Origin: Candidatus Onthocola gallistercoris
GTDB lineage: Bacteria > Bacillota > Clostridia > Lachnospirales > Lachnospiraceae
Assembly (NCBI GenBank): GCA_018715345.1
Contig: DVLT01000017.1
Coordinates: 1-48,430, forward strand
DNA: 48,430 nt
Reading direction: 5' to 3'
A program made the position numbers and the translations under genes. Shown piece after piece: positions 33,752 through 44,026 of the stretch. The notes under the pieces were generated by a model, which saw only the letters and a program-made list of their open reading frames with translations, was not told the origin of the DNA and ran no database searches. Position 1 is the stretch's first letter; each line of letters starts with the position of its first letter.

Positions 33752-34294
33752 ATGTCAAGAATAGGCAGACAGCCTGTTGTTATCCCCGCCGGCGTGACCG
33801 TTGAGATCGGGGCTGACAACAAGGTTACCGTTAAAGGCCCGAAAGGAACTCTGGAGAGAGTCCTTCCGGCAGAAATGAAGATCGAAAAAGATGGAGATTC
33901 CATTGTTGTATCCAGACCGAACGACTTAAAGAAGATGAAATCTTTACACGGTCTGACCCGTACACTGATCCACAACATGGTTGTTGGTGTAACTGAAGGC
34001 TACAAAAAAGAGCTGGAAGTCAATGGTGTGGGCTACAGAGCTCAGAAACAGGGCAAGACTTTGGTATTATCTTTAGGGTATTCCCATCCGGTTGAGATGG
34101 TTGATCCGGAAGGCGTGGAAACAACACTGGACGGCCAGAACAAGATCATCGTTTCCGGTATCGACAAAGAAAAAGTTGGCCAATATGCTGCTGAGATCAG
34201 AGATAAGAGAAGACCGGAACCCTACAAGGGCAAAGGTATCAAATATGCTGATGAAGTTATCCGGCGTAAAGTTGGTAAGACTGGTAAGAAATAA
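33752..34294 (+). CDS. rplF: 50S ribosomal protein L6
   Basis: A 180-residue L6 near the factor-binding site. Recognised by [34 protein letters not shown] [20 protein letters not shown] and the C-terminal [28 protein letters not shown] precedes the ATG. Confidence 0.98.
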   Translation: MSRIGRQPVVIPAGVTVEIGADNKVTVKGPKGTLERVLPAEMKIEKDGDSIVVSRPNDLKKMKSLHGLTRTLIHNMVVGVTEGYKKELEVNGVGYRAQKQGKTLVLSLGYSHPVEMVDPEGVETTLDGQNKIIVSGIDKEKVGQYAAEIRDKRRPEPYKGKGIKYADEVIRRKVGKTGKK

Positions 34295-34312
34295 TAGAGG
34301 AGGAGTGAAGAA

Positions 34313-34681
34313 ATGGTTAGTAAGAAATCAAGAAGCGAAGTTCGCATTAAAAAACATAAAAGACTGCGTAACCGTTTTGCTGGCACTGCAGAGCGTCCTC
34401 GTTTAGCTGTTTTCAGAAGCAACAATCATATCTATGCTCAGATCATTGACGATTCCATCGGACATACTCTGGCAGCTGCTTCTACAGTTGAAAAAGAAAT
34501 CAAAGCCGGTCTTGAAAAGACAGATGATGTTGCGGCAGCATCTGCAGTAGGAACAGCTATTGCCAAAAAGGCTTTGGATAAAGGAATCAATGAAGTAGTA
34601 TTTGACAGAGGCGGATTTATCTATCAGGGTAAGATCCAGGCATTAGCAGAAGCAGCCAGAGAAGCTGGATTAAAATTCTAG
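34313..34681 (+). CDS. rplR: 50S ribosomal protein L18
   Basis: A 122-residue L18 that binds 5S rRNA with L5. Recognised by [32 protein letters not shown] and [27 protein letters not shown] precedes the ATG. Confidence 0.98.
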   Translation: MVSKKSRSEVRIKKHKRLRNRFAGTAERPRLAVFRSNNHIYAQIIDDSIGHTLAAASTVEKEIKAGLEKTDDVAAASAVGTAIAKKALDKGINEVVFDRGGFIYQGKIQALAEAAREAGLKF

Positions 34682-34696
34682 CAGGGAGGAGAACAG

Positions 34697-35206
34697 ATGA
34701 AACGTACAATTATTGATGCTAGCCAATTAGAATTAACAGAAAAAGTAGTGTCAATTAAACGTGTTACCAAGGTCGTTAAAGGTGGACGTAACTTCCGCTT
34801 TGCTGCTTTAGTCGTTGTTGGTGACGGTAACGGACATGTTGGCGCTGGTTTAGGAAAGGCAACTGAAATTCCTGAAGCGATCCGCAAAGGAAAAGAGGAT
34901 GCTATCAAGAAACTTGTAGAAGTTCCGCTGGATGAGAACGGAAGTATCCCACATGACTTCTCCGGAAAGTTCGGAAGCGCAAGCGTACTTCTGAAACGTG
35001 CTCCGGGTGGTACCGGTATTATTGCAGGCGGTCCGGCCCGTGCCGTACTTGAGCTTGCAGGATACAAAAATATCCGTACAAAATCTTTGGGTTCAAACAA
35101 TAAACAGAACGTTGTACTTGCTACCATTAAAGGATTGAGCGGTTTGACGACTCCGGAAGAAGTTGCTAAGAAACGCGGAAAATCTGTTGAAGAAATCTTA
35201 GCATAA
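34697..35206 (+). CDS. rpsE: 30S ribosomal protein S5
   Basis: A 169-residue S5 important for decoding accuracy. Recognised by [40 protein letters not shown] and [20 protein letters not shown]. Overlapping GGGAGGAG lies before the ATG. Confidence 0.98.
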   Translation: MKRTIIDASQLELTEKVVSIKRVTKVVKGGRNFRFAALVVVGDGNGHVGAGLGKATEIPEAIRKGKEDAIKKLVEVPLDENGSIPHDFSGKFGSASVLLKRAPGGTGIIAGGPARAVLELAGYKNIRTKSLGSNNKQNVVLATIKGLSGLTTPEEVAKKRGKSVEEILA

Positions 35207-35219
35207 GGAGGCGCTTAAA

Positions 35220-35402
35220 ATGGCAGATAAATTAAAGATCACTTTAGTTAAATCTACGATCGGTGCAATTCCGAAACACAGAAAAACAGTTGCTGCGCTT
35301 GGTTTGAAAAAGATGCACAAAACTGTTGAATTACCGGACAATCCGTGCATCAGAGGTATGGTTGATCAGGTAAAACATTTGGTGAAAGTTGAAGAAATTT
35401 AA
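35220..35402 (+). CDS. rpmD: 50S ribosomal protein L30
   Basis: A 60-residue L30, the short bacterial form. Recognised by [20 protein letters not shown] and [27 protein letters not shown] precedes the ATG. Confidence 0.97.
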   Translation: MADKLKITLVKSTIGAIPKHRKTVAALGLKKMHKTVELPDNPCIRGMVDQVKHLVKVEEI

Positions 35403-35425
35403 CAGATCGTAAGGAGGTGCACGAA

Positions 35426-35866
35426 ATGAATTTATCAGAATTAAGACCCGCTGCAGGTTCCAAGCATAGCGATAACTTCAGAAGAGGTCGTGGCCATGGT
35501 TCAGGAAATGGTAAAACCGCAGGTAAAGGTCATAAAGGCCAGAAAGCCCGTTCCGGAGCTACAAGACCAGGCTTTGAAGGCGGTCAGATGCCTTTATACA
35601 GACGTCTGCCGAAGAGAGGATTTACAAACAGAAATTCCAAAGATATCGTTGCAGTAAATGTGGATGTCCTGAATCGTTTTGAAGATGACGCTGTTGTTAC
35701 TGTAGAATCTCTGGTTGAAACCGGCATTATCAAAAATCCTAGAGACGGCGTTAAGATCCTTGGAAACGGCGAGCTTACAAAGAAATTAACGGTTAAAGTG
35801 AATGCAGTCAGTGCAGGCGCGGAAGAAAAGATTAAGGCTTTAGGTGGAACAGTAGAGGTGATCTAA
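35426..35866 (+). CDS. rplO: 50S ribosomal protein L15
   Basis: A 146-residue L15, a late-assembly protein. Recognised by [34 protein letters not shown] and [11 protein letters not shown]. The ATG at 35426 is used; the GTG at 35417 is within AAGGAGGTG. The stop overlaps the secY start. Confidence 0.97.
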   Translation: MNLSELRPAAGSKHSDNFRRGRGHGSGNGKTAGKGHKGQKARSGATRPGFEGGQMPLYRRLPKRGFTNRNSKDIVAVNVDVLNRFEDDAVVTVESLVETGIIKNPRDGVKILGNGELTKKLTVKVNAVSAGAEEKIKALGGTVEVI

Positions 35867-37179
35867 TGTTTAAAACCTTGAAAAACGCATTGAAAATCAA
35901 GGAAATCCGCCACCGGATCTTGTTTACGCTTTTTATTTTGGTTGTCGTGAGATTGGGAGCCCAGCTTCCAATCCCTGGCGTCAGCCGGGATGTATTTTCC
36001 CAGTGGTTTGCATCCCAGACCAGCGGCGCCTTTGATCTGTTTGATGCGATGACCGGCGGATCCTTTACTCAGATGTCCGTATTTGCGCTGAGTATCAGTA
36101 CGTATATTACGGCTTCCATCGTTATCCAGCTTCTGACCATTGCAATCCCCAAATGGGAAGAGATGCAGAAAGAAGGAGAGGATGGCCGGAAAAAACTTCG
36201 TGCCTATACCCGTTATCTGACGGTGGCCCTGTCCCTGATCGAAGGTTTGGCCATGGGTATCAATTTCTACAGAGGCGGGAATCTGGCGCACAATAATGCT
36301 CTGGATGTTATCATGGTCATGGTAGCGCTTTCTGCCGGAGCCACAATGCTCATGTGGCTGGGCGAGCGGATCACAGAGAAGGGTGTTGGAAACGGTATTT
36401 CCATTATTCTTCTTTTTAATATCATTTCCAGACTTCCGGAGGATTTTGCATTGTTGTACAATGTATTTCTTCGAGGAAAGAACATCGTGCAGGCCGGTCT
36501 GGCAGCGATCGTCATCCTGGCAGTCATTTTGGCGATCATTGTTTTCGTCATCTATCTCCAGGATGGACAGCGTAAGATACCGGTCCAATATTCTAAAAAA
36601 GTTGTCGGACGCCGTCTGGTGGGCCGGGGCGGATCCAGTATCCCGCTGAAGGTCAACACGGCAGGCGTTATCCCGATCATCTTTGCATCGTCTCTTATGT
36701 CGATGCCCGGACTGATCGTTGGGTTCATGGGCGCTTCTCCGTCCGGGATACCGGCTTTTATCCTGAACTGCCTGAGCAGTTCCAACTGGTGTAATCCGGC
36801 CAGACCCCAGTATTCCATCGGTTTGATCCTTTATATCGTGTTGGTTGTACTTTTTGCCTATTTCTATACTTCCATCACATTTAATCCCATCGAAGTTGCG
36901 GATAATATGAGAAAACAAGGCGGCTTTATCCCGGGTATACGTCCGGGCAAACCCACAGTGGAGTATCTGACGAAAATATTGAACAATCTGATCTTTATCG
37001 GCGCTGTAGGGTTACTGATCGTCGCTCTTATTCCGATCATCTTTGCCGGAATATTCAGCGTCAATGTTTCGTTTGGCGGTACATCCCTGATCATCATCGT
37101 GGGCGTTGTACTGGAAACTATTAAACAGGTTGAATCCATGATGCTCGTAAGACATTATAAAGGGTTCCTGAATGACTGA
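35866..37179 (+). CDS. secY: Protein translocase channel subunit SecY
   Basis: The 437-residue pore of the Sec translocon with ten membrane helices. Recognised by the plug region GAFDLFDAMTGGSFTQMSVF, helix-2 ALSISTYITASIVIQLL, and the cytoplasmic loop NPIEVADNMRKQGGFIPGIR. The ATG shares a base with the rplO stop (TAATG), and GGTGGAAC with GAGGTG lies inside rplO. Partner genes secE and secG are not in the window. Confidence 0.98.
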   Translation: MFKTLKNALKIKEIRHRILFTLFILVVVRLGAQLPIPGVSRDVFSQWFASQTSGAFDLFDAMTGGSFTQMSVFALSISTYITASIVIQLLTIAIPKWEEMQKEGEDGRKKLRAYTRYLTVALSLIEGLAMGINFYRGGNLAHNNALDVIMVMVALSAGATMLMWLGERITEKGVGNGISIILLFNIISRLPEDFALLYNVFLRGKNIVQAGLAAIVILAVILAIIVFVIYLQDGQRKIPVQYSKKVVGRRLVGRGGSSIPLKVNTAGVIPIIFASSLMSMPGLIVGFMGASPSGIPAFILNCLSSSNWCNPARPQYSIGLILYIVLVVLFAYFYTSITFNPIEVADNMRKQGGFIPGIRPGKPTVEYLTKILNNLIFIGAVGLLIVALIPIIFAGIFSVNVSFGGTSLIIIVGVVLETIKQVESMMLVRHYKGFLND

Positions 37180-37190
37180 CAGGTCTGAAT

Positions 37191-37214
37191 GAGGGTGCCG
37201 TTAGGGGCGCCCTC
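37191..37214 (+). terminator. Hairpin between secY and adk
   Basis: GAGGGTGCC (37191-37199) pairs with GGCGCCCTC (37206-37214) with one G-U pair. There is no T tract, so it is more likely an attenuator or processing site than a full terminator. Confidence 0.45.
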
Positions 37215-37280
37215 CTATATAAAGATTTAAATTATATGAGAATCAGAATTGTTGGACATATGATTGGAGGATAATTATTT

Positions 37281-37925
37281 ATGAAAATAATTATGTTAGG
37301 CGCTCCTGGCGCAGGTAAGGGCACTCAGGCGAAGAAGATCGCCGAAGTGTGCAAGATTCCACATATATCAACTGGAGATATTTTCAGAGCTAATATCAAA
37401 AACGGCACAGAGCTTGGCGCAAAGGCAAAGACCTACATGGACAAAGGGCTTCTGGTTCCGGATGAATTAGTCTGCGATCTCGTTGTTGATCGAATTCAAC
37501 AAGATGACTGTAAAAATGGGTTTATTTTGGATGGCTTCCCGAGGACGATCCCTCAGGCAGAAGCGCTGAAAGCAGCCCTGACGGCTATTGAAGAAAAGAT
37601 GGAATACGCGATCGATATCGATGTTCCAGATGAAAATATAATCAACAGAATGGCCGGCCGCAGAGCATGTGTTGGATGTGGAGCAACTTACCATGTTGAG
37701 TTTAATCCGACCAAAGTCGAAGGTGTCTGCGATGTGTGCGGCGAAAAGCTCATTCTGAGAGACGATGACAAGCCGGAAACGGTGAAGAAACGTCTGGATG
37801 TTTATCATGAACAGACACAGCCGCTCATTGACTTCTATAAAAAAGAAGGTATCCTGGTGACAGTGGACGGCACTCAGAGCATGGATAAAGTATTTGAAGA
37901 TATCCTTAAAGTATTGGGAGTATGA
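37281..37925 (+). CDS. adk: Adenylate kinase
   Basis: A 214-residue kinase that interconverts ATP, ADP and AMP. The P loop is [13 protein letters not shown], the AMP site has [10 protein letters not shown] and [11 protein letters not shown], and the LID holds a zinc site of two CxxC pairs (CVGCG and CDVCG), as in Gram-positive long-type enzymes. GGAGG precedes the ATG. Its place between secY and map is standard. Confidence 0.98.
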   Translation: MKIIMLGAPGAGKGTQAKKIAEVCKIPHISTGDIFRANIKNGTELGAKAKTYMDKGLLVPDELVCDLVVDRIQQDDCKNGFILDGFPRTIPQAEALKAALTAIEEKMEYAIDIDVPDENIINRMAGRRACVGCGATYHVEFNPTKVEGVCDVCGEKLILRDDDKPETVKKRLDVYHEQTQPLIDFYKKEGILVTVDGTQSMDKVFEDILKVLGV

Positions 37926-37928
37926 TCT

Positions 37929-38684
37929 ATGTCAGTTACGATCAAGTCGGAGCATGAGATCGAACTCATGCGGGAAGCTGGAAGGCTTCTGGCGATCATG
38001 CACGAAGAGCTTCATAAAGAGATCAAGCCGGGTATATCCACCTGGGATATCAACCGGATCGGGGATACGATCATCCGGGATTTCGGCTGTACGCCTAATT
38101 TCCTGAATTATAATGGTTATCCGGCTTCCATCTGCGTGTCGGTCAACGACGAGGTGGTGCATGGTATTCCCAGTAAAAAGCGGATCCTTCAGGAAGGAGA
38201 TATCGTCAGCCTGGACTGCGGACTGATATACAAGGGATATCATTCCGATGCCGCCCGGACATGGCCGGTGGGAGATATATCTCCAGAGGCTCAGAGACTG
38301 ATCGATGTGACCCGACAGAGCTTTTTTGAAGGCATTAAATTCGCTAAAGAGGGGAATCATCTCTATGAGATTTCCAAGGCAATCCAGGATTATGTGGAAA
38401 GTTTCGGGTATTCCATCGTAAGGGATCTGGTGGGACACGGGATCGGTACACATCTTCACGAAGATCCACAGATACCTAATTTCAAACCAAAGGGCAGGGG
38501 ACTTAAGCTGCAGGCAGGAATGACGTTGGCCATAGAGCCGATGGTCAACCAGGGCGATTATGAAGTGGAATGGCTGGATGACGACTGGACAGTCGTCACA
38601 GCCGATGGTTCACTTTCAGCGCATTATGAAAATACAGTCCTGGTTCAGAAAGATGGTTGTGAGATTTTGACCTTATTAAAATGA
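37929..38684 (+). CDS. map: Type I methionine aminopeptidase
   Basis: A 251-residue metalloenzyme that removes the initiator Met. The pita-bread fold ligands are visible: DCGLIYKGYHSDAARTW (two Asp), GHGIGTHLHEDP (His) and the Glu in LAIEPMVNQG, and a final Glu near HYENTVLV. It has no N-terminal zinc finger. Starts three bases after adk. Confidence 0.97.
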   Translation: MSVTIKSEHEIELMREAGRLLAIMHEELHKEIKPGISTWDINRIGDTIIRDFGCTPNFLNYNGYPASICVSVNDEVVHGIPSKKRILQEGDIVSLDCGLIYKGYHSDAARTWPVGDISPEAQRLIDVTRQSFFEGIKFAKEGNHLYEISKAIQDYVESFGYSIVRDLVGHGIGTHLHEDPQIPNFKPKGRGLKLQAGMTLAIEPMVNQGDYEVEWLDDDWTVVTADGSLSAHYENTVLVQKDGCEILTLLK

Positions 38685-38698
38685 CCATGGGTGGATAC

Positions 38699-39001
38699 AT
38701 GAGCGGACGTTGTGAACAGGATCGGTTTTTGCCGGGCCAGTTGGCCCGGTCAAAAGCCGGACATGATGTGAATAAATTGTATGTGATTCTGAAAGTTTCC
38801 GGCGATATGCTTTATCTGGCAGATGGGCGCAGAAAGACAGTGGAAGCGCCAAAGAAAAAAAAGAAAAAGCATGTGTGGCGTATGAATTACATGGATGAAA
38901 GTCTTGCCGGACAGTTGAAAGCAGGAAAGGGACTTGACAATGCATGCATTGCCAGGGCCATCAAGCTTTTTGAAGAGAAAGGAAAGGTCATAGGAGGCTA
39001 A
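38699..39001 (+). CDS. KOW domain RNA-binding protein (L14e-like)
   Basis: About 100 residues with an L14e-type KOW motif at the start ([20 protein letters not shown], then [19 protein letters not shown]) and a basic patch of consecutive lysines. Genes like this sit between map and infA in many clostridia; the role is probably ribosome or rRNA binding but is not established here. The ATG at 38699 has GGGTGG upstream; in-frame ATGs at 38681 and 38687 are possible and would overlap map. Confidence 0.8.
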   Translation: MSGRCEQDRFLPGQLARSKAGHDVNKLYVILKVSGDMLYLADGRRKTVEAPKKKKKKHVWRMNYMDESLAGQLKAGKGLDNACIARAIKLFEEKGKVIGG

Positions 39002-39002
39002 T

Positions 39003-39221
39003 ATGTCAAAAGCAGATGTTATTGAAGTTGAAGGAAAAGTTGTAGAAAAACTGCCAAATGCCATGTTCCAGGTGGAACTGGAGAACGGACATCGGGTATT
39101 GGCCCATATCAGCGGTAAACTTCGTATGAATTTTATCCGTATTTTGCCAGGTGATAAGGTAACGATCGAACTGTCCCCGTACGATCTGACAAAAGGCAGA
39201 ATAATTTGGAGAGACAAGTAA
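39003..39221 (+). CDS. infA: Translation initiation factor IF-1
   Basis: A 72-residue OB-fold factor that occupies the A site during initiation. Recognised by [40 protein letters not shown] and [22 protein letters not shown] precedes the ATG, inside the end of the KOW gene. Confidence 0.98.
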   Translation: MSKADVIEVEGKVVEKLPNAMFQVELENGHRVLAHISGKLRMNFIRILPGDKVTIELSPYDLTKGRIIWRDK

Positions 39222-39228
39222 AAATAGC

Positions 39229-39258
39229 TTGACTTACTATAGAAGCGACTGCTATAAT
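39229..39258 (+). promoter_or_regulatory. Promoter of the rpmJ-rpsM-rpsK-rpsD-rpoA-rplQ operon
   Basis: TTGACT (39229-39234) and TATAAT (39253-39258) are separated by 18 bases, right after the infA stop and 34 bases before rpmJ. This would give the alpha operon its own transcription start. Confidence 0.75.
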
Positions 39259-39291
39259 ATTTCGTGAACGTTTTGAAAGGAGAGATTTGCA

Positions 39292-39405
39292 GTGAAGGTA
39301 AGATCATCAGTAAAGCCTATTTGCGAAAAGTGCAAAGTCATTAAGAGAAAAGGCAGTATCCGGATCATCTGTGAGAATCCAAAGCATAAACAAAGACAGG
39401 GCTGA
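39292..39405 (+). CDS. rpmJ: 50S ribosomal protein L36, zinc-binding type
   Basis: A 37-residue L36: [20 protein letters not shown], then [17 protein letters not shown]. The zinc ligands Cys11, Cys14, Cys27 and His32 are all present (C+ form). A GTG start is used, with GAAAGGAG about ten bases upstream. First gene after the alpha-operon promoter. Confidence 0.96.
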   Translation: MKVRSSVKPICEKCKVIKRKGSIRIICENPKHKQRQG

Positions 39406-39512
39406 TCCTTCAGGCTTGTGTTTTGTTGTGTGAAAAGTCGGGCATTTTGCCCAAACAATCAGCGGCTGCAGTGATGCAACGCCAGGATGGGTTGTAATCA
39501 CTTTTTATATAA

Positions 39513-39558
39513 ACAGGGGCTTCCCCTGTGTATTTCCATGTCTTTTAGTCGGACATGG
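39513..39558 (+). promoter_or_regulatory. Hairpins in the rpmJ-rpsM spacer
   Basis: ACAGGGG (39513-39519) pairs with CCCCTGT (39523-39529), and CCATGTC (39536-39542) with GACATGG (39552-39558). They lie in a 277-base gap that is usually short in this operon. No T tract follows either, so control of rpsM and downstream genes through RNA structure is possible but unproven. Confidence 0.4.
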
Positions 39559-39682
39559 ACACTTGATAAGACATTTTGGATAAGGCAGAGGTGCTGTAAG
39601 CATTTCACCGTTCTGCGCAGGCAGGATGTTACAGGGTTTCTTCCTTATTAATATTGCGAATAACCAATGGAGGTGTAATTTC

Positions 39683-40051
39683 ATGGCCCGTATCAGTGGT
39701 GTAGATTTACCAAGAGAAAAACGTGTAGAGATCGGCCTTACTTACATCTACGGAATCGGTAGAGTAAGTTCAAATCGTATCCTTAAAGAAGCTAATGTGA
39801 ATCCAGATACACGCGTCAGAGATCTGACAGACGATGAAGTTGCAAGAATTCGTGACGTCATTGACGCTACTCAGACTGTAGAAGGTGATTTACGTCGTGA
39901 GATCGCTTTAAATATCAAAAGACTTCAGGAGATCGGCTGTTACAGAGGAATCCGTCACAGAAAAGGTCTTCCGGTTCGTGGACAGAAAACAAAGACAAAC
40001 GCAAGAACCCGTAAAGGTCCGAAGAGAACAGTAGCAAACAAGAAGAAGTAA
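39683..40051 (+). CDS. rpsM: 30S ribosomal protein S13
   Basis: A 122-residue S13 at the head-body bridge. Recognised by [40 protein letters not shown] and [25 protein letters not shown] precedes the ATG; an upstream in-frame ATG at 39626 is in spacer RNA. Confidence 0.98.
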   Translation: MARISGVDLPREKRVEIGLTYIYGIGRVSSNRILKEANVNPDTRVRDLTDDEVARIRDVIDATQTVEGDLRREIALNIKRLQEIGCYRGIRHRKGLPVRGQKTKTNARTRKGPKRTVANKKK

Positions 40052-40078
40052 GAGTAACCTAATAGGAGGTTTAGTTCA

Positions 40079-40474
40079 ATGGCTAAAAAAGTTACAAAAA
40101 AAGTGACTAAAAGACGTGTGAAAAAGAACGTTGAGCGTGGACAGGCACATATTCAGTCATCTTTTAACAATACAATCGTTACATTAACCGATTCCGAAGG
40201 CAATGCGCTTTCTTGGGCAAGCGCCGGCGGACTGGGATTCCGTGGTTCCAGAAAATCCACACCTTATGCTGCCCAGATGGCAGCTGAGACAGCAGCAAAA
40301 GCTGCATTAAACTATGGTCTTAAATCTGTTGAAGTTATGGTAAAAGGTCCTGGCTCAGGACGTGAAGCAGCTATCCGTGCCCTTCAGGCTTGCGGTATTG
40401 AAGTAACGAGCATCCGCGACGTTACTCCGGTTCCTCACAATGGATGCCGCCCACCAAAAAGAAGAAGAGTCTAA
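40079..40474 (+). CDS. rpsK: 30S ribosomal protein S11
   Basis: A 131-residue S11 of the platform. Recognised by [38 protein letters not shown] and [25 protein letters not shown] precedes the ATG. Confidence 0.98.
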   Translation: MAKKVTKKVTKRRVKKNVERGQAHIQSSFNNTIVTLTDSEGNALSWASAGGLGFRGSRKSTPYAAQMAAETAAKAALNYGLKSVEVMVKGPGSGREAAIRALQACGIEVTSIRDVTPVPHNGCRPPKRRRV

Positions 40475-40492
40475 TTAGGAGGTTAAGTTAGA

Positions 40493-41086
40493 ATGGCAAG
40501 AGATATGGTTCCAGTATTAAAAAGATGCAGAAGTCTTGGCCTTGATCCGATCTATCTGGGTATTGATAAAAAATCTAACAGACAGTCCATCAGAGGAAAC
40601 AAAAAGAAAAGCGAGTATGGACAGCAGCTTTTGGAAAAACAGAAAGCTAAATTCATCTACGGTGTATTAGAGAAACCTTTCAGAAACTATTTCAAGAAAG
40701 CGAACCGTATGAAAGGCGCTCCTGGCGATAACTTGATGATCCTTCTGGAAAGCAGACTGGATAATGTTGTATTCCGTCTTGGTTTTGCCAGAACACGTAA
40801 GGAAGCCCGTCAGATCGTCGGACATCAGCATGTACTCGTAAACGGCAAGAGAGTACAGATCCCGTCTTACCTTGTAAAAGCAGGCGATGTGATCGAGATC
40901 CGTGAGAAATCCAAAGGAAGTCAGAGATATAAAGACATTCTGGAAGTAACAGGCGCAAGACTTGTTCCGGAATGGCTGGAAGCTGACCAGGAAAATCTTT
41001 CCGGTACAGTCAAAATGCTGCCGACCAGAGAGCAGATTGATGTTCCTGTAAACGAAATGCTTATCGTCGAGTTGTATTCTAAATAA
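40493..41086 (+). CDS. rpsD: 30S ribosomal protein S4
   Basis: A 197-residue S4, primary 16S binder and a translational repressor in several bacteria. The S4 RNA-binding domain is seen at [20 protein letters not shown] and [17 protein letters not shown]. No N-terminal zinc finger is present. Unlike Bacillus subtilis, where rpsD stands apart, it lies here within the alpha operon. Confidence 0.97.
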   Translation: MARDMVPVLKRCRSLGLDPIYLGIDKKSNRQSIRGNKKKSEYGQQLLEKQKAKFIYGVLEKPFRNYFKKANRMKGAPGDNLMILLESRLDNVVFRLGFARTRKEARQIVGHQHVLVNGKRVQIPSYLVKAGDVIEIREKSKGSQRYKDILEVTGARLVPEWLEADQENLSGTVKMLPTREQIDVPVNEMLIVELYSK

Positions 41087-41152
41087 TAAATATTAGCGTA
41101 AGCTGGTAGTTACCCTCAGTAATCATAACCCAATAAAGGAGGGCCATATAGA

Positions 41153-42112
41153 GTGTTTGATTTTGAAAAGCCGAAAATTGAAATAGCACAGATCTCTGAT
41201 GATAATAAATATGGACGTTTTGTTGTCGAGCCTCTGGAAAGAGGCTACGGCATCACGCTGGGAAATTCCTTGCGCAGGATCATGCTTTCATCTCTGCCGG
41301 GATCTGCTGTCAGTCAGGTTAAAATTGACGGTGTGGTTCATGAATTCAGTTCCATTCCAGGCGTGAAAGAAGACGTTACAGAAATTGTCATGAACATAAA
41401 GAGTCTGGCCATTAAGAATACAAGCACAGACAACGAACCAAAGACAGCGTATATTGAATACGAAGGCGAAGGCGTTGTAACGGCAGCGGATATTCAGGTC
41501 GATCAAGACATTGAAATCCTGAATAAAGACCAGGTTATCGCTACATTGAGCGGCGGCAGTGACTGTAAGTTATATATGGAACTGACTATTACAAAAGGCC
41601 GGGGTTATGTAAGTTCTGACAAAAACAAGAATGAAGATCTTCCGATCGGAGTTATTCCGGTGGATTCCATCTATACACCGGTGGAACGTGTCAATCTGAA
41701 TGTGGAGAACACACGTGTCGGACAGATTACTGATTTTGATAAACTTACATTAGACGTTTATACAAACGGTACACTCGCCCCGGACGAGGCAGTCAGCCTG
41801 GCGGCAAAAGTTTTAAGTGAACATTTAAATCTTTTCATCGATCTTTCTGAGAATGCCAAAACTGCAGAAGTTATGGTGGAAAAAGAGGATAATGAAAAAG
41901 AAAAAGTTCTTGAAATGAATATTGACGAGTTGGAATTATCCGTGCGTTCGTATAACTGCCTGAAGAGAGCAGGCATCAACACAGTTGAAGAACTGACGAA
42001 CCGGACGGCGGAGGATATGATGAAGGTTCGTAATCTTGGACGGAAATCTTTAGAAGAAGTTCTTGCAAAATTGAAAGAGCTGGGCCTTCAGTTAAATCCA
42101 AGCGATGAATGA
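41153..42112 (+). CDS. rpoA: DNA-directed RNA polymerase subunit alpha
   Basis: A 319-residue alpha subunit. The N-terminal domain (about 1-230) has [20 protein letters not shown] for dimer assembly; an acidic linker leads to the C-terminal domain (about 250-315) with [20 protein letters not shown] and [11 protein letters not shown], the surface that contacts UP elements and activators. A GTG start is used, with AAAGGAGGG ten bases upstream. Confidence 0.98.
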   Translation: MFDFEKPKIEIAQISDDNKYGRFVVEPLERGYGITLGNSLRRIMLSSLPGSAVSQVKIDGVVHEFSSIPGVKEDVTEIVMNIKSLAIKNTSTDNEPKTAYIEYEGEGVVTAADIQVDQDIEILNKDQVIATLSGGSDCKLYMELTITKGRGYVSSDKNKNEDLPIGVIPVDSIYTPVERVNLNVENTRVGQITDFDKLTLDVYTNGTLAPDEAVSLAAKVLSEHLNLFIDLSENAKTAEVMVEKEDNEKEKVLEMNIDELELSVRSYNCLKRAGINTVEELTNRTAEDMMKVRNLGRKSLEEVLAKLKELGLQLNPSDE

Positions 42113-42149
42113 TCGTATATTTATTGAGTGAATATGTAGGAGGTAAGTC

Positions 42150-42674
42150 ATGGCAGGCTATAGAAAACTTGGAAGAACTTCCAATCAGAGAAAAGCTTTG
42201 CTCAGAAGTCAGGTAACTGCCCTGATCAATAACGGAAGCATCCGTACAACTGAAGCAAAAGCAAAAGAGATCAGAAGAATCACTGAAGGCTTGATCGCCC
42301 TTGCTGTCAAAGAAAAAGACAACTTTGAGGAAGTTACGGTTCAGGCTAAAGTTGTTCGTAAAGATAAAGACGGCAAGAGAGTAAAAGAGAATGGTAAAGC
42401 TGTTTTTGATACTGTTGAAAAGACGATCAAGAAGGATCAGCCGTCCCGTCTGCACGCTCGTCGTCAGATGTTGAGAGTGCTTTATCCGGTGACTGTTGTT
42501 CCGGCTGAAGCTGCAGGCAAAAAAGCCAACACAAAAAAAGCAGACCTGGTAGATAAATTATTTACCGAACTGGCACCGAAGTACGCAGGACGTAATGGCG
42601 GATACACACGTATCGTCAAGATCGGTCAGCGTAAAGGTGACGCTGCAATGGAAGTTCTCATCGAACTTGTTTAA
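42150..42674 (+). CDS. rplQ: 50S ribosomal protein L17
   Basis: A 174-residue L17. Recognised by GYRKLGRTSNQRKALLRSQV, AKEIRRITEGLIALAVKE and GRNGGYTRIVKIGQRKGDAA. It is longer than the usual 115-130 residues because of an insertion at about 75-125 (KVVRKDKDGKRVKENGK and following), as found in many clostridia. GTAGGAGG precedes the ATG. Last gene of the alpha operon. Confidence 0.97.
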   Translation: MAGYRKLGRTSNQRKALLRSQVTALINNGSIRTTEAKAKEIRRITEGLIALAVKEKDNFEEVTVQAKVVRKDKDGKRVKENGKAVFDTVEKTIKKDQPSRLHARRQMLRVLYPVTVVPAEAAGKKANTKKADLVDKLFTELAPKYAGRNGGYTRIVKIGQRKGDAAMEVLIELV

Positions 42675-42700
42675 TTGAAAGATCAATATGAACTTATAAG

Positions 42701-42736
42701 AAAAAGGCGCTGTGGTATGACACCAGGCGCCTTTTT
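42701..42736 (+). terminator. Intrinsic terminator of the ribosomal operon
   Basis: AAAAAGGCGC (42701-42710) pairs perfectly with GCGCCTTTTT (42727-42736), ending in a T tract. Confidence 0.92.
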
Positions 42737-42897
42737 CTCATGCGGATGGGCCGATGATCTTTGCTTATAAAGCTTCTTCATTTTTACATGTATTTAACAA
42801 AAGTAAGGTGGCAGTTCTCAGTCTTTTTCGATATGCTGGATATGATCACCCAAACCGTGTATATGGAGATCCGGATCTGTGGGGGGGATACTTATAA

Positions 42898-43841
42898 ATG
42901 CATGAAGAAAAGCGGCATCGATTCGGAAAACAGTTGATGGGCATGATCTTTTTATATGTGATCTTTATCCTTATCGGGATACTTTTAGCCCATGCGCCAG
43001 TGCAGAAGTTGGGACTTTCCGAAAATGTATTTCTTAACTTGAGGATGTTTTTCATATTTTTAGGCCCGGTTTATCTGATGGTTTTTTGCAAGATCATAGG
43101 TATTATCAAACAACAGACAAAAGGTGAGAGGGATAAACCTGTTTTTGTGCCATTGGCGGTATATTTGCTGATCCTGGAAAGTATGACATTGCTCATTTGC
43201 ATTGTCACATTTGCCCCTTTATCCCAAACCATCAGCGTTGCATTTATTTTGACCATTGCCCTGACGGGCATTCTGATCATACTTGTTCCGTTTTTTTCCG
43301 CGTTTACAGCTGCTTACAAGGGAGATAAAAAGACTTATCGTGAACAACGGGAACGGGAAAAGGCGTCTGTCCTGCCATATTTATTTTATGTGCTTGTGTT
43401 CTTTTTCTGACCAGGGATGGCATGCCCACAGGGGCGATCGGGCTATTGCGCCAGATCATCATGGAGGTTGTCCTGGCAGATATGGTCAGTTTCATTCCCT
43501 TGCTGGGCTACTGGGCATCCTGTTCAGGAACATCGCTTGTACAGCGTTTGATCCTTTCACCGGATGGTCTGACTTATACCGGCTACAGCGGCAGCATGGA
43601 AGAACGGGTGGAGTATGCATATAGACTGATCCGACTGGACGCCTGGCAAATGGGCAAACGTTCTATTCGGATACAGGGAAGTTTTGACAAAATAACCCGG
43701 GATTTTGCCGGCCACTCCAGACGAAGAGTTGTGAAAAATCTTCGCGTCCCCCGAACTTTTACAGAAAAGCAGGAGCGGATCCTGGTGGGCTTTTTAGAAA
43801 GATATACGGATAGGCCGGTGATCTGTACAGACAAAATATAA
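42898..43841 (+). pseudogene. Frameshifted membrane-protein gene (unrecognised family)
   Basis: The first part (42898-43410) encodes 170 residues with four hydrophobic helices and stops at LPYLFYVLVFFF. A second open frame, shifted by one base, continues at once as LTRDGMPTGAIGLLRQIIME and runs to 43841 with one more helix and a basic C-terminal tail. One extra T in the run at 43402-43406 would join them into a single protein of about 314 residues. So this is a frameshifted gene, a sequencing error or a slippery site. It lies between rplQ and ecfA1, which are usually adjacent. Confidence 0.7.
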
Positions 43842-43856
43842 AAGTGTATGCTACAC

Positions 43857-43883
43857 AAAAAGCCGATCTTTTTCGGCTTTTTT
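43857..43883 (+). terminator. Intrinsic terminator before the ECF operon
   Basis: AAAAAGCCGA (43857-43866) pairs with TCGGCTTTTTT (43873-43883), with a T tract. Confidence 0.88.
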
Positions 43884-43962
43884 ATTTCTATAGGAAAACT
43901 CTCAAAACTTTCAGATAAAAGCCAGGCGGGATCCCACTGGAGCTGGGGATAGAAGCCGGCAC

Positions 43963-43991
43963 TTGTGGGCAGAATCGATTTGTGTTAAAAT
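43963..43991 (+). promoter_or_regulatory. Promoter of the ecfA1-ecfA2-ecfT-truA operon
   Basis: TTGTGG (43963-43968) and TAAAAT (43986-43991) are separated by 17 bases, 35 bases before the ecfA1 start. Confidence 0.5.
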
Positions 43992-44026
43992 ATGTGAGTC
44001 TACAGATTGGAAGCGAGGAAGAACTT

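Noticed and set aside
35863..36918. 351-codon open frame on the minus strand opposite secY
   Set aside because: secY is unmistakable on the plus strand; the antisense frame has a low-complexity, His/Gln/Asp-rich product, no ribosome-binding site and no family likeness.
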